Below are positions 16,987-24,134 of a DNA stretch of 42,015 nucleotides, piece by piece. Source of the stretch: CAYWWY01 sp964580185 (GTDB lineage: Bacteria > Thermotogota > Thermotogae > MWEM01); NCBI GenBank assembly GCA_964580185.1, contig CAZOJQ010000025.1:1-42015 (forward strand), given 5' to 3'. Position numbers and translations under genes: made by a program. Every line of letters begins with the position of its first letter. Within the stretch, counting starts at the first letter, position 1. The notes beneath the pieces were generated by a model. That model was not told where the DNA came from and did no database searches. It saw only the letters and a program-made list of their open reading frames with translations.

Positions 16987-17990
16987 AAAAACGCAGAAGA
17001 GCGGGAATCACCTTGACCGAGGTCCTGGTTTTGACGATCTTGATCTCCATTTTTCTCCTTGCGGTTTTCCAGACCTTTAATGTGATTCAAACGACCATGC
17101 AGACAAATCGACTGCTTGTCGATCGCCTATACTTGGAAGCGAACATTGAGAATTTTTTCACCATCCTTCACGATGAGCTACGGTGGGGTGGGAGCATGAC
17201 GGATTATCTGAAGTTTTTAGGGGATCCTTATTTGAAGGGGATCTCCCTCCATGTGGTTGAAAACGAACGAATAGAGACACACTACGCAGGAGTAGAAAAG
17301 GTTATTTTAAAGAAACTTACCTCTCATACCGATTTCCCGAGTGACCCCCAAGAAGTAAGCGAAGAACTGATTGCGATTTTTGGCCATAGTAATTTTGATC
17401 CAGATGGGATTTTTTTCGCACTGTTCCCGACAGAAATTCCAACGCCGAATCTAAATCCTCATGGCAGTGGTGGTTGGTGGATAGTCCATACAGACGATCC
17501 CGCTAATCCAAATATTGTTGAAATTCTCAAATCTGAGTATTATATTCATCCCGCAACGATCACAACCAGTGTTGGTCTAGTATCGGGTCAAGCAGTCGAA
17601 ATCAAACAAACGCTTGAGGATTATGTGTTTATCATTTTTCACGAAGGACCAGGCGATCCGATCCCTGGAAGTTCTTTCAGAGGGCTGCTAACAAACAATG
17701 GCATGTATTGGGGCGAGCAGATTGCCCAATCAGCCATAGTTTGGGACGAAAACACAAAGAGTTTGTCTTTGGAAAAATACATCCCAACTGTTTCAACCTT
17801 GAGTACCAACACAATCGACCTCCTTTTGCTTGAGAATGTACATGCGTTTGAGGCGTCGACCAATACTGCCTTTTCGGGCAACAGGACATTACTCCAGGTA
17901 GGAATCTCTTGTGAGATACCCAATCCATACGGAAAAGCAGCTATAGAAATCTCAAAGAAGAGAAATTTTTGGTTTTGGGAGGGACAATGA
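16983..17990 (+). CDS. Prepilin-like protein (GspJ/PilW-type minor pseudopilin)
   Basis: This 335-residue protein begins MKKRRRAGITLTEVLVLTIL, a clear prepilin leader cut after RRRAG, with a hydrophobic helix through ISIFLLAVFQTF. The long periplasmic or external head (KNEFVI-type strands, GGSMTDYLKFLGDP, GGWWIVHTDDP) is like the large minor pseudopilins GspJ and PilW. The ATG overlaps the previous stop by four bases, indicating translational coupling. A longer open frame from 16860 lies inside the upstream gene and is rejected because it would place about 41 residues before the leader. Confidence 0.75.
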   Translation: MKKRRRAGITLTEVLVLTILISIFLLAVFQTFNVIQTTMQTNRLLVDRLYLEANIENFFTILHDELRWGGSMTDYLKFLGDPYLKGISLHVVENERIETHYAGVEKVILKKLTSHTDFPSDPQEVSEELIAIFGHSNFDPDGIFFALFPTEIPTPNLNPHGSGGWWIVHTDDPANPNIVEILKSEYYIHPATITTSVGLVSGQAVEIKQTLEDYVFIIFHEGPGDPIPGSSFRGLLTNNGMYWGEQIAQSAIVWDENTKSLSLEKYIPTVSTLSTNTIDLLLLENVHAFEASTNTAFSGNRTLLQVGISCEIPNPYGKAAIEISKKRNFWFWEGQ

Positions 17991-18382
17991 AGAGGCGAAA
18001 GGGATTGGCTGCCATAGGTATTGCCTTGATTATGCTTGCATTTTCGGGGATTGCAGCAGTTTTTATCGTCAATATGGCGCAGGATCTGCATCGAACCTAC
18101 CAAGTCTTGAAAACCGACAAAGAGAAACACTATCCCAAGATTGTTCTCTTATCTGTTTTCAACGGAATGGAATACCTTAGTCCGATTGGGACAACGACAT
18201 CTGCGATGGCCATAAATAAGGACTTTAAGATGGTAACCATATCGAATCAGTTGTCCGAAACTTTCGAGGTGAACGTCTTTTATACAGCAGCGACTGCAAG
18301 CGCTTCGATAGTTGTTGCAGTTGATGTTCACTACCATAGCTCTGGGGAAAACGAAACAGAAAGTATCATGTTTTTTTACTAA
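17987..18382 (+). CDS. PilX/GspK-like pilus-associated membrane protein
   Basis: This 131-residue protein begins MKRRKGLAAIGIALIMLAFS, a basic leader, glycine and a hydrophobic helix without the usual glutamate at position 5. That is the hallmark of PilX/GspK-type tip pseudopilins (GspK lacks Glu5). GspK is normally larger because of an inserted alpha domain, so PilX-like is the safer name. The rest is a small head with FEVNVFYTAATASASIVVAV. The start overlaps the previous stop by four bases. In the known GspI-J-K tip complex the K subunit caps the filament, which fits its position here before the tip-like surface protein. Confidence 0.6.
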   Translation: MKRRKGLAAIGIALIMLAFSGIAAVFIVNMAQDLHRTYQVLKTDKEKHYPKIVLLSVFNGMEYLSPIGTTTSAMAINKDFKMVTISNQLSETFEVNVFYTAATASASIVVAVDVHYHSSGENETESIMFFY

Positions 18383-18385
18383 CCC

Positions 18386-18407
18386 TTTTTCCTTCAATAA
18401 GGAAAAA
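18386..18407 (+). terminator. Hairpin between the pseudopilin genes and the surface protein gene
   Basis: TTTTTCCTT (18386-18394) and AAGGAAAAA (18399-18407) form a perfect 9-bp stem with a CAAT loop. It lacks a T-run after the stem on the plus strand, so it may be an attenuator or an mRNA processing signal rather than a strong terminator. Confidence 0.4.
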
Positions 18408-18436
18408 TAAACACATTTGCAAAGGGAGGGATCAAG

Positions 18437-20344
18437 ATGCAGCGAATCGGAATAACAATAACCCTTGTTCTTCTGTTACTAGGAACACTCTCGCTCGCTA
18501 CTATTACTACAAGAACAGGAGAAGGAGCATTGATAAGTACTTATCAGCGAAGTGCTGGTGATGGTTCAGAAGAAGAAGACGGTGTTATTCTAGTTGCCAC
18601 AGGGCCTTCTGGGGTGTTTACATCCCTTGATGGAGAAAACTGGACCAAAAGGAGTGTTCAAGGATGGGTTCCTTGGAATCCTAGAACCATTTCTTCAAAC
18701 GGACAAGAATATGTCATCCTTGGAGATTGGAGCGGGGGAGGGTTGATCAACTCTTTAGATGGGATAAATTGGGTCTCAAGTCAACTAACAGGTTCCAGTG
18801 TTCATGATGTGATTTGGGCTAATGGGATGTATGTTGCAGTTGGTGAATGGGGTCGAGAAGCGATTCGATGGTCATCCGACGGAATAACATGGAACCACCG
18901 CTCATTACATTCAGGTCCTGATCTCCATGGTGTTGCATGGGGAAATGGACGCTTTGTAGCCGTTGGAAAATCCGGATCGGGGGGGGCATATTGGTCAACC
19001 AATGGTACTGACTGGTACTCTGTCACTACCTCCGGTAATGACTTCCGAAGTGTTGCATATGGGGGGAATGGGTATTTCGTCAAGGTAGGTGACGGAAGAA
19101 TCCAGTATTCAACCAATGGAGTGTTATGGACAAACACCCATCAATCCTCTAGTACCAGTCGAGACTTAAACAAAATCATCTGGAATGGCAGTCTTTTCGT
19201 AGCCGTTGGCCCAAGTGGAAGAATCCTTATCTCTCCTACTGGCACTACTGAGGCTTCATGGAGTCAAGTGTCTTCTGGAACTAGCATAGGATTGAGGGAT
19301 GTTACATGGTCCAGTGCTTTAGGAGCTTTTTTTGCTGTGGGAAATGATGTGGTGCTGAAATCGACAGATGGCTCCAATTGGGAGGTGCTAGAAACCAAAG
19401 ATACCGAAACCGGAGAAATCCTTTCCATGAATCTGAATGCGATCTACGGAGGAATGCCCCCTGTGCCCCAACCTGGTACGGGATATTATGGTGGGGTATT
19501 TATCGATACCGGACCAAGTTTCCAATTTTCGGGGAACACGATCGGGGGAGCAAACGCAACGATGATCGCCCGAGGAAGTTTGATTACGCCGCAGTTCAAT
19601 GGTGGCGCTCATACGGGAGTATCGAATATTTTCATTGAAGGCAGCTTATCTATGAACCATGGATCTGCTTCTTTTGGATCGCAATCAGCACCCGGTAGCA
19701 TTCACATTCATGGGGACTTAAGTTTTTGGAGCGGAACGCGCAATGTATATGGTGATGTTTATGTAGATGGAAGCTTTGAATTGAAAGACGCTAGGCTCCA
19801 TGGGGTTGTCTATGTTAACGGTGATCTCACTCTTGGGTGGACTCCTCAGCTCGATTCGAACTGGCATATTTACTATACAGGCACACTCACTCATCCTGCA
19901 AACTATAGTCAACAAGTCCTTGCTCGCTGTACACAAGTGGCTTCTGTTCCTCTCCCCCAACCTATTCCCTACGGAAAACCCCAATTGAAACCTCATGCTT
20001 GGTATGTTTCAAATGGATACATTACTTCCGGTACAACTTTCAATCAAAATGCATTCACATCCAACACGAAATTCTTTGTTAACAGTTTTAGCACCTCTGG
20101 ATGGATACCGAGTAGGGAGAACGTAGTGATCGTAAGCCAAGGAGATATTACAATCGGAAATATGGGAGGTCAAAACCTTTCTGGAATTCTTTTTGCGCCT
20201 AACGGGAAAATCACCATACAAAACCTATCGCGTTTTGATGGGATCATTATTGCCAACGAAGTACTAATTACGACTGGGGGAAGCACCATAAACTACAAGA
20301 ATATAGAAGATCTTTTCGGTTCACCTGACGACTATCCATTCTAA
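18437..20344 (+). CDS. Secreted beta-propeller protein with a DUF7305-like C-terminal domain (likely pilus-associated surface protein)
   Basis: This 635-residue protein starts with a signal peptide (MQRIGITITLVLLLLGTLSL) and a GGAGGG site. Residues of about 48-340 carry at least six BNR/PSII-stability-like repeats with S(L/S/T)(D/N)GxxW motifs (SLDGENW, SLDGINW, SSDGITW, STNGTDW, STNGVLW, STDGSNW) separated by (F/Y)VAVG strands, which predicts a beta-propeller. Residues 350-635 resemble the DUF7305 polymer-like region found at the end of pilin operons (GSIHIHGDLSFWSG, GDVYVDGSF, SGILFAPNGKITIQ), a right-handed stacked-strand architecture. Its position directly after the minor pseudopilins suggests an adhesin or sensor displayed at the tip. 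The ligand is unknown. Confidence 0.65.
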   Translation: MQRIGITITLVLLLLGTLSLATITTRTGEGALISTYQRSAGDGSEEEDGVILVATGPSGVFTSLDGENWTKRSVQGWVPWNPRTISSNGQEYVILGDWSGGGLINSLDGINWVSSQLTGSSVHDVIWANGMYVAVGEWGREAIRWSSDGITWNHRSLHSGPDLHGVAWGNGRFVAVGKSGSGGAYWSTNGTDWYSVTTSGNDFRSVAYGGNGYFVKVGDGRIQYSTNGVLWTNTHQSSSTSRDLNKIIWNGSLFVAVGPSGRILISPTGTTEASWSQVSSGTSIGLRDVTWSSALGAFFAVGNDVVLKSTDGSNWEVLETKDTETGEILSMNLNAIYGGMPPVPQPGTGYYGGVFIDTGPSFQFSGNTIGGANATMIARGSLITPQFNGGAHTGVSNIFIEGSLSMNHGSASFGSQSAPGSIHIHGDLSFWSGTRNVYGDVYVDGSFELKDARLHGVVYVNGDLTLGWTPQLDSNWHIYYTGTLTHPANYSQQVLARCTQVASVPLPQPIPYGKPQLKPHAWYVSNGYITSGTTFNQNAFTSNTKFFVNSFSTSGWIPSRENVVIVSQGDITIGNMGGQNLSGILFAPNGKITIQNLSRFDGIIIANEVLITTGGSTINYKNIEDLFGSPDDYPF

Positions 20345-20396
20345 AGAACGTTATAGGCAAGTTCTGTTAAAGGATGATATCCGGAATGCTTGATCG

Positions 20397-20420
20397 TTTT
20401 TTTCTTTACCGGGAAAAAAA
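20397..20420. terminator. Possible bidirectional terminator after the surface protein gene
   Basis: TTTTTTTC (20397-20404) pairs with GAAAAAAA (20413-20420) around an 8-base loop. The stem is A/T rich but flanked by T or A runs on both strands. The remaining 100 bases to 20522 hold no gene. Confidence 0.4.
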
Positions 20421-20522
20421 GAGTAGAAAAAGTGAGAATGCAAGGTTCGGGGTGTCCGTTAACGATTTGGGATCAAGTTCATTATGGTCGCTAGTTCTAA
20501 AACCTAGGAATGGAGGGGTCAA

Positions 20523-20939
20523 GTGATTCACTGGATTTATGTAGGATTGTCCTGCTTGATCTCAATGTTCGGTATTTGGTCCGATACTGCAAGAACCCCG
20601 AGCCTTTCGGTTCTGATCGAGATGACCGCACCGCAAACGAAAGAATGGATCGATATGACGAGTTCTAATCCAAACCGGCAAATCCTTGATGTGCGCACAT
20701 CCGAGGAGTTCGGTAGCGGTCATATTGAAGGGGCGCGAAACTTGGATATCTATCATCCGGATTTCCCCCTCTGGTTAGAATCTTGGGATCGGGATGATCT
20801 CGTCCTTGTGTATTGTCGGACCGGAAATCGCAGCCGAAGAGCGATCGACATCATGATACGAATGGGATTTAGACGGATCTACCATCTGACTCATGGCATA
20901 CAAGGTTGGATGCGGTCAGGATTTCCCATTCAGGAATGA
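20523..20939 (+). CDS. Rhodanese-like domain protein with an N-terminal signal
   Basis: This 138-residue protein has a hydrophobic N-terminus (WIYVGLSCLISMFGIW) that is probably a signal peptide or anchor, followed by a single rhodanese domain. The domain shows ILDVRTSEEFGSGHIEGARN, the active-site loop YCRTGNRS with its catalytic cysteine, and the C-terminal LTHGIQGWMRSGFP. Rhodaneses transfer sulfane sulfur to thiol or cyanide acceptors. An exported one may handle sulfur compounds outside the membrane. The GTG start at 20523 has GGAGGGG upstream. It stands alone at the left edge of the toxin-antitoxin region. Confidence 0.85.
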   Translation: MIHWIYVGLSCLISMFGIWSDTARTPSLSVLIEMTAPQTKEWIDMTSSNPNRQILDVRTSEEFGSGHIEGARNLDIYHPDFPLWLESWDRDDLVLVYCRTGNRSRRAIDIMIRMGFRRIYHLTHGIQGWMRSGFPIQE

Positions 20940-20963
20940 TAATCGCATGGGGATTGGAAATCT

Positions 20964-21053
20964 ACCAATGACAGAAAATGGGAGTATGCACTGATAGAGT
21001 GATAAGATCAGGGATACGAGGTTCCGTTAGTTGCAGATTGCTGGAAAAAACTC
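20964..21053 (+). repeat. Dispersed repeat B, copy 1
   Basis: About 90 bases run from ACAGAAAATGGGAGTATGCA through GTTCCGTTAGTTGCAG to GGAAAAAACTC. They match B3 over nearly the full length and B2 up to TTCCGTT. An internal hairpin CACT-gatag-AGTG is conserved in all copies. The repeat ends exactly at the stop codon of the neighbouring hicA remnant. Confidence 0.85.
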
Positions 21054-21284
21054 AGAGGCTTCTTCTCAGGTTCTCGTAGTCTTCGACGGATAATTCAATA
21101 TCTCTCAAAATCTTCCGAATCAAACCTCTACCCAAGTCTTCACCATTAAGCGGGATCACTACTAACCTTCCGTCTGGATGTTTCATACACAAATGGCTTC
21201 CTTTTTGCCTTAGTTCTAGGAACCCGATCTTTTTTAGGATTTTCACATCATGTGTGAAGCAGAAACAATGCGTAAACTACTCAT
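21052..21284 (-). pseudogene. hicA: hicA-type toxin with an N-terminal frameshift
   Basis: The ATG at 21284 overlaps the hicB stop in the usual HicBA way and reads MSSLRIVSASHMM, then a TGA. In another frame, the remainder (KILKKIGFLELRQKGSH, then MKHPDGRLVVIPLN) is a normal HicA double-stranded RNA-binding-like domain with the catalytic histidine in QKGSH. Removing a CA dinucleotide from the TCACACATG stretch near 21251 restores one frame of normal length, aligned with the other HicA of this window (LRILSAREVCAILRNHGF). The toxin mRNase is therefore probably inactive, unless translation restarts at GTG 21246. The last codon abuts repeat B. Confidence 0.7.
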
Positions 21285-21499
21285 GCAATAACTTCGATTT
21301 GCTGAAGACCAACAAATTCGTTTTGAACGATATCATCCTTATTTACTTCTATACAAAGCTCTATTGCTTCTCGCATCCTGGAAAGAAGCTGTTCAATAGA
21401 ATTAGCTTGGGTATGGCATCCCTTCAACGCTGGAACTGAACCAACCAATACCCCGTCTTCATCTTTCTCGATCAAAATAGTGAAATGGTATTTTTTCAA
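21281..21499 (-). CDS. hicB: HicB family antitoxin
   Basis: This 72-residue protein has the compact HicB fold: KKYHFTILIEKDEDGVLVGS, the VPALKGCHTQANSIEQLLSR motif, and a helix MREAIELCIE. HicB binds and neutralises HicA and usually represses its own operon. I placed the start at TTG 21499 because AAAGGAGAG lies 6 bases upstream; the open frame extends further without a better site. It has no C-terminal ribbon-helix-helix or HTH region, so autoregulation is uncertain. Since the downstream hicA is frameshifted, this may be an orphan antitoxin that could still neutralise related HicA proteins. Confidence 0.75.
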   Translation of the reverse strand: MKKYHFTILIEKDEDGVLVGSVPALKGCHTQANSIEQLLSRMREAIELCIEVNKDDIVQNEFVGLQQIEVIA

Positions 21500-21591
21500 C
21501 CAAGTCTCTCCTTTCTGTTTTGCTAACACGCACAAGAGAAGAGACGCAGCGTAAGCTACGATTCTTCATGCATATTCATTACATTATTAAG

Positions 21592-21649
21592 AGACGGTTC
21601 CTGAATGACACGAAAGTGAGATACACTACAACACAGTTACCAAATCCGG
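21592..21649 (+). repeat. Dispersed repeat A, copy 1
   Basis: About 58 bases (GGTTCCTGAATG, then GTGAGATACACTACAACACA, then GTTACC) recur at 22635-22693. In the second copy A is directly followed by repeat B, while here about 100 bases separate A from B copy 2. Confidence 0.8.
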
Positions 21650-21674
21650 TAGTCTAGATGATGCCGGTTTTTTT
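21646..21674 (+). terminator. Terminator-like hairpin
   Basis: CCGGTA (21646-21651) and TGCCGG (21662-21667) form a six-pair stem with one G-T wobble, followed by seven T residues. It has the same outline as the terminator at 864-894 and interrupts the A-B repeat. Confidence 0.5.
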
Positions 21675-21750
21675 GCTTTCGCGATGCTATAGCGCTCATA
21701 CAGCACCTCCTTTTTCTGTATTCGTCAACACCGAAGGAAAATGCGAGATA

Positions 21751-21842
21751 AAACCAGCCAGAAATGTGTGAAACCACCAATAGAAAATGGGAGTATGCAC
21801 TGATAGAGTGATAAGATCAGGGATACGAGGTTCCGTTTGTCG
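21751..21842 (+). repeat. Dispersed repeat B, copy 2
   Basis: The copy includes the left part shared with B3 (CCAGCCAGAAATGTGTGAAA, then CCACCAATAG), then the common GAGTATGCACTGATAGAGTG core and GGATACGAGGTTCCGTTTGT. It lacks the final CAGATTGCTGGAAAAAACTC segment seen in B1 and B3. Confidence 0.85.
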
Positions 21843-21871
21843 CTAGTTGATGCAAACCAACGGCATCATTG

Positions 21872-21880
21872 TGGTATAAT
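21872..21880 (+). promoter_or_regulatory. Extended -10 promoter
   Basis: TGgTATAAT at 21872-21880 lies about 50 bases before a 36-codon frame and about 315 bases before the second hicBA pair. No -35 box is evident. Confidence 0.45.
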
Positions 21881-21932
21881 GTAGGCGAGATGCGTCTATA
21901 CACGGTGCTTACCCCCATAGAGGGATTTGCCA

Positions 21933-22043
21933 ATGGAAACATCGAAGGAACATTTTTACCCAGTCCAGAACCGTGAACAGGGTTACGATGACTCCTTCAA
22001 GCAACTGGAGCGCAAAGATCTTTGGGATACCCAGCCACAATGA
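21933..22043 (+). CDS. 36-residue frame of unknown function
   Basis: The frame starts METSKEHFYPVQNREQGYDD, continues SFKQLERKDLWDTQPQ and stops. It has GAGGG about 9 bases before the ATG and an extended -10 promoter 53 bases upstream, so expression is plausible. I do not recognise a family. It may be the beginning of a decayed gene, since the 150 bases that follow to the hicB start contain no further open frame of note. Confidence 0.3.
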   Translation: METSKEHFYPVQNREQGYDDSFKQLERKDLWDTQPQ

Positions 22044-22194
22044 AAATCAGACCCTCTCGCGTCTATAGCAAAGAGAATCGTCAGATCGCATGACCATGAA
22101 TATTGCTTCCGTTTCCGATTAGAGGAGAACCGTAAAAAAACCGTGGAATAATGAAGGCCTTTTTTGATATCTGCAACGAAAAAAGGAGGATGGA

Positions 22195-22410
22195 ATGAAG
22201 TTAACTGCAATAATTGAGCGTGATGGAGATGGGTATGTTTCTCTATGTCCTGAACTGGATATTGCTAGCCAAGGGTATAGCATTGAAGAAGCTCGCAATA
22301 ACCTTAGAGAAGCTTTGGAGCTTTTTTTTGAAACAGCGTCTTCAGAGGAGATTAAGAATAAAGTACACAACGATATATATGTTACCAGCATTGAGGTGAA
22401 TGTTGGGTAA
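22195..22410 (+). CDS. hicB: HicB family antitoxin (short form)
   Basis: This 71-residue protein reads MKLTAIIERDGDGYVSLCPE, then LDIASQGYSIEEARNNLREA and LELFFE, the classic HicB partial RNase-H-like fold. An AGGAGG site lies six bases before the ATG. The 3' end overlaps the hicA start by 11 bases, the normal HicBA coupling with the antitoxin gene first. There is no DNA-binding tail. It lies between repeat B copy 2 and repeat A copy 2 and faces the opposite way to the first hicBA pair. Confidence 0.85.
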   Translation: MKLTAIIERDGDGYVSLCPELDIASQGYSIEEARNNLREALELFFETASSEEIKNKVHNDIYVTSIEVNVG

Positions 22411-22621
22411 ACTACGTATTCTGTCTGCCAGAGAAGTATGTGCTATTCTTCGTAACCATGGTTTTGAAGAAGTCCGAAGACGTGGCAGCCACATTATCAT
22501 GCAGAAAAGAACAACTACTGAAACAATAACGGTTCCGATTCCAAATTATTATGAGTTACGTACTGGCACTTTACAATCGATTATTCGGCAAAGCGGATTA
22601 GAAAGACGAGAATTCGAGTGA
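22400..22621 (+). CDS. hicA: HicA family mRNA interferase toxin
   Basis: This 73-residue toxin reads MLGKLRILSAREVCAILRNH, then GFEEVRRRGSHIIMQ, with the conserved catalytic histidine in RRGSH. A C-terminal TGTLQSIIRQSGLERREF helix follows. HicA cleaves mRNA and tmRNA independently of the ribosome until bound by HicB. The frame is intact, unlike the first hicA in this window. The ATG overlaps the end of hicB. It ends 13 bases before repeat A copy 2. Confidence 0.85.
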   Translation: MLGKLRILSAREVCAILRNHGFEEVRRRGSHIIMQKRTTTETITVPIPNYYELRTGTLQSIIRQSGLERREFE

Positions 22622-22634
22622 TTAGCGCCATTAG

Positions 22635-22798
22635 GGAACGGTTCCTGAATGGCTGCAAAGTGAGATACACTACAACACAGTTACCCAAACCGGCCAAAAA
22701 TGTATGAAACCACCAATAGAAAATGCGAGTATGCACTGATAGAGTGATAAGATCAGGGATACGAAATTCCGTTTGTTACAGATTGCTGGAAAAAACTC
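22635..22798 (+). repeat. Dispersed composite repeat A+B (A copy 2, B copy 3)
   Basis: Here A (GGAACGGTTCCTGAATGG onward, 22635-22693) runs directly into B (22694-22798), giving a unit of about 160 bases. It shares the CACT-gatag-AGTG hairpin and the GGAAAAAACTC right end with the other copies. No clear terminal inverted repeats or target duplications are visible. Confidence 0.8.
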
Positions 22799-22919
22799 CG
22801 ATGCTACTGATATCAAAGGGGTTTTCTCCTTCTTCAAAAGCATTTCCTACAAGAAACCCCGAGTCTTCGTCCACAAAAAGGAAAAGTTTGCGGGAAATAA
22901 TCGATCTTGGTTCGATCAT
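22776..22919 (-). CDS. 47-residue frame ending inside repeat B
   Basis: The frame reads MIEPRSIISRKLFLFVDEDS, then GFLVGNAFEEGENPFDISSI and GVFSSNL. The last residues and the stop codon come from repeat B copy 3, so a longer gene seems to have been cut by the repeat. Just as at the hicA remnant, the repeat supplies the end of the frame. I do not recognise the family and see no strong ribosome site. Confidence 0.3.
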   Translation of the reverse strand: MIEPRSIISRKLFLFVDEDSGFLVGNAFEEGENPFDISSIGVFSSNL

Positions 22920-22967
22920 GGCCAACCGCAAAACCCTTATACCCAGTAGCTGTCAAGACGTCTCAAC

Positions 22968-23909
22968 CTAAAAGGCGGTTCGGGCAACGCGGAAACCCAG
23001 ACGGAAGATTTTGTCGGAAGGCACGCGGTAAAACCGTCCAGCAACCCGGCAGTCTTGGGATCCAAAGATCCAGCTTCCTCCGCGCATCACTCGGGTATGA
23101 CCTGAAAGAGCGCCGATCGGATTGGTTTTGCTTTCTACGGTATAGGGGCCATACCAATCATGGCACCACTCCCAAAGATTTCCGCTCATATCGTACACCT
23201 CAAGTTCGTTGGGTTGCAACGATCCCACCGGCTTGGGCGACATCCCCTCGATCCCTGACGAACCGTGGCTGCTGTAATCTGATCCCATCCCGGTGGATGT
23301 GTATCGGTATTCTCCCGAGTTTCCCGAATACCATCCTACGGCATCGAGATCGTCGCTTCCGGAGAAAAGAAACCGCGGGGGAATCGGCAAAGCCTTATGA
23401 CCGCCGGAAGCGGCGTATTCCCATTCGGATTCGGTCGGAAGACGGTATCCGACGACCTGAGTGATATCGGATGTAGGTTCACCGTATGAATCGAGAAGCA
23501 TTCCTTGGGAGTCATATGCAGGGGGAATTCCTTCTATCTGGCTCAACCAGTTGCAATACTCGATCGCGTCCCACCAACTGACCAAAATCACGGGTTGATC
23601 GCCTCGTCCCCACCCGTGATCTTTCGGTTTCACCTTTCCCAAAGCCATGCAGAACCAATCATATTCCTCAAAGGTTATTTCATATCGACCAATCCAGTAA
23701 TCGTAGGTCAGAGTTACCGAGTGAACGGGCCGGCATCCGTTCCAAAGGTCACCTACTTCATCGCCCATCTCGAAGCGGCCGGCTTGGACAAGAACCATAA
23801 CTGGGAAAATTGGGTCAATCGTTTCTCTCATAAAACCAAATCCGTTTGCAAACAGCAAAAAGCCCACAACTAAGATCATTGTTTTCCCCAACTGGATGGA
23901 GCGAATCAT
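22968..23909 (-). CDS. Secreted formylglycine-generating-enzyme-like (FGE/SUMF1-fold) protein
   Basis: This 313-residue protein has a signal peptide (IQLGKTMILVVGFLLFANGF) and then an FGE-sulfatase domain: VQAGRFEMGDEVGD, HSVTLTYDYWIGRYEITFEE, VSWWDAIEYCNWLS, GYRLPTESEWEYAASGG, YDMSGNLWEWCHDWYG and MRGGSWIF. The conserved GFRVAR ends the domain. The cysteine pair of true formylglycine-generating enzymes is not obvious, and no sulfatase gene is near, so it is more likely one of the many non-catalytic or carbohydrate-associated members. The ATG at 23909 has GGTGG upstream. It is divergent from the Fic gene. Confidence 0.8.
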   Translation of the reverse strand: MIRSIQLGKTMILVVGFLLFANGFGFMRETIDPIFPVMVLVQAGRFEMGDEVGDLWNGCRPVHSVTLTYDYWIGRYEITFEEYDWFCMALGKVKPKDHGWGRGDQPVILVSWWDAIEYCNWLSQIEGIPPAYDSQGMLLDSYGEPTSDITQVVGYRLPTESEWEYAASGGHKALPIPPRFLFSGSDDLDAVGWYSGNSGEYRYTSTGMGSDYSSHGSSGIEGMSPKPVGSLQPNELEVYDMSGNLWEWCHDWYGPYTVESKTNPIGALSGHTRVMRGGSWIFGSQDCRVAGRFYRVPSDKIFRLGFRVARTAF

Positions 23910-23968
23910 TTTGACCACCGTACCTTTCTTCGAGAAGGAATCCTTATGTTCTGAACCTTCCATAATCG

Positions 23969-23977
23969 ATTGTATCA
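23969..23977 (-). promoter_or_regulatory. Extended -10 promoter of the FGE-like gene
   Basis: The minus strand reads TGaTACAAT, about 60 bases before the start at 23909, in the divergent region shared with the Fic gene. Confidence 0.4.
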
Positions 23978-24084
23978 CAGATACCGCTGAATCGGTTTGC
24001 TTACAAGTTGTCGCGTTTGGGGTTTTCCAACCAAAACAGGACAAGATGAAATTTTCTCAAAGAGCGCAGAAGAAAAGGGATTCG

Positions 24085-24093
24085 TGTTATAAT
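24085..24093 (+). promoter_or_regulatory. Extended -10 promoter of the Fic gene
   Basis: TGtTATAAT at 24085-24093 lies 41 bases before the Fic start. No strong -35 box is present. Confidence 0.5.
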
Positions 24094-24134
24094 GGAATAG
24101 GATCCATAGGGAAACACGACAGAGGAGTAAGCGC

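Noticed and set aside
20964..22798. Integron-like cassette array with attC sites
   Set aside because: The repeats flank toxin-antitoxin genes, as in superintegrons, but the genes face both ways, no core sites of the RYYYAAC/GTTRRRY kind could be matched, and no integrase is present.
22968..23909. True formylglycine-generating enzyme that activates a sulfatase
   Set aside because: The fold matches, but the active-site cysteine pair is not evident and no sulfatase gene is in the window; I kept the broader FGE-like label.
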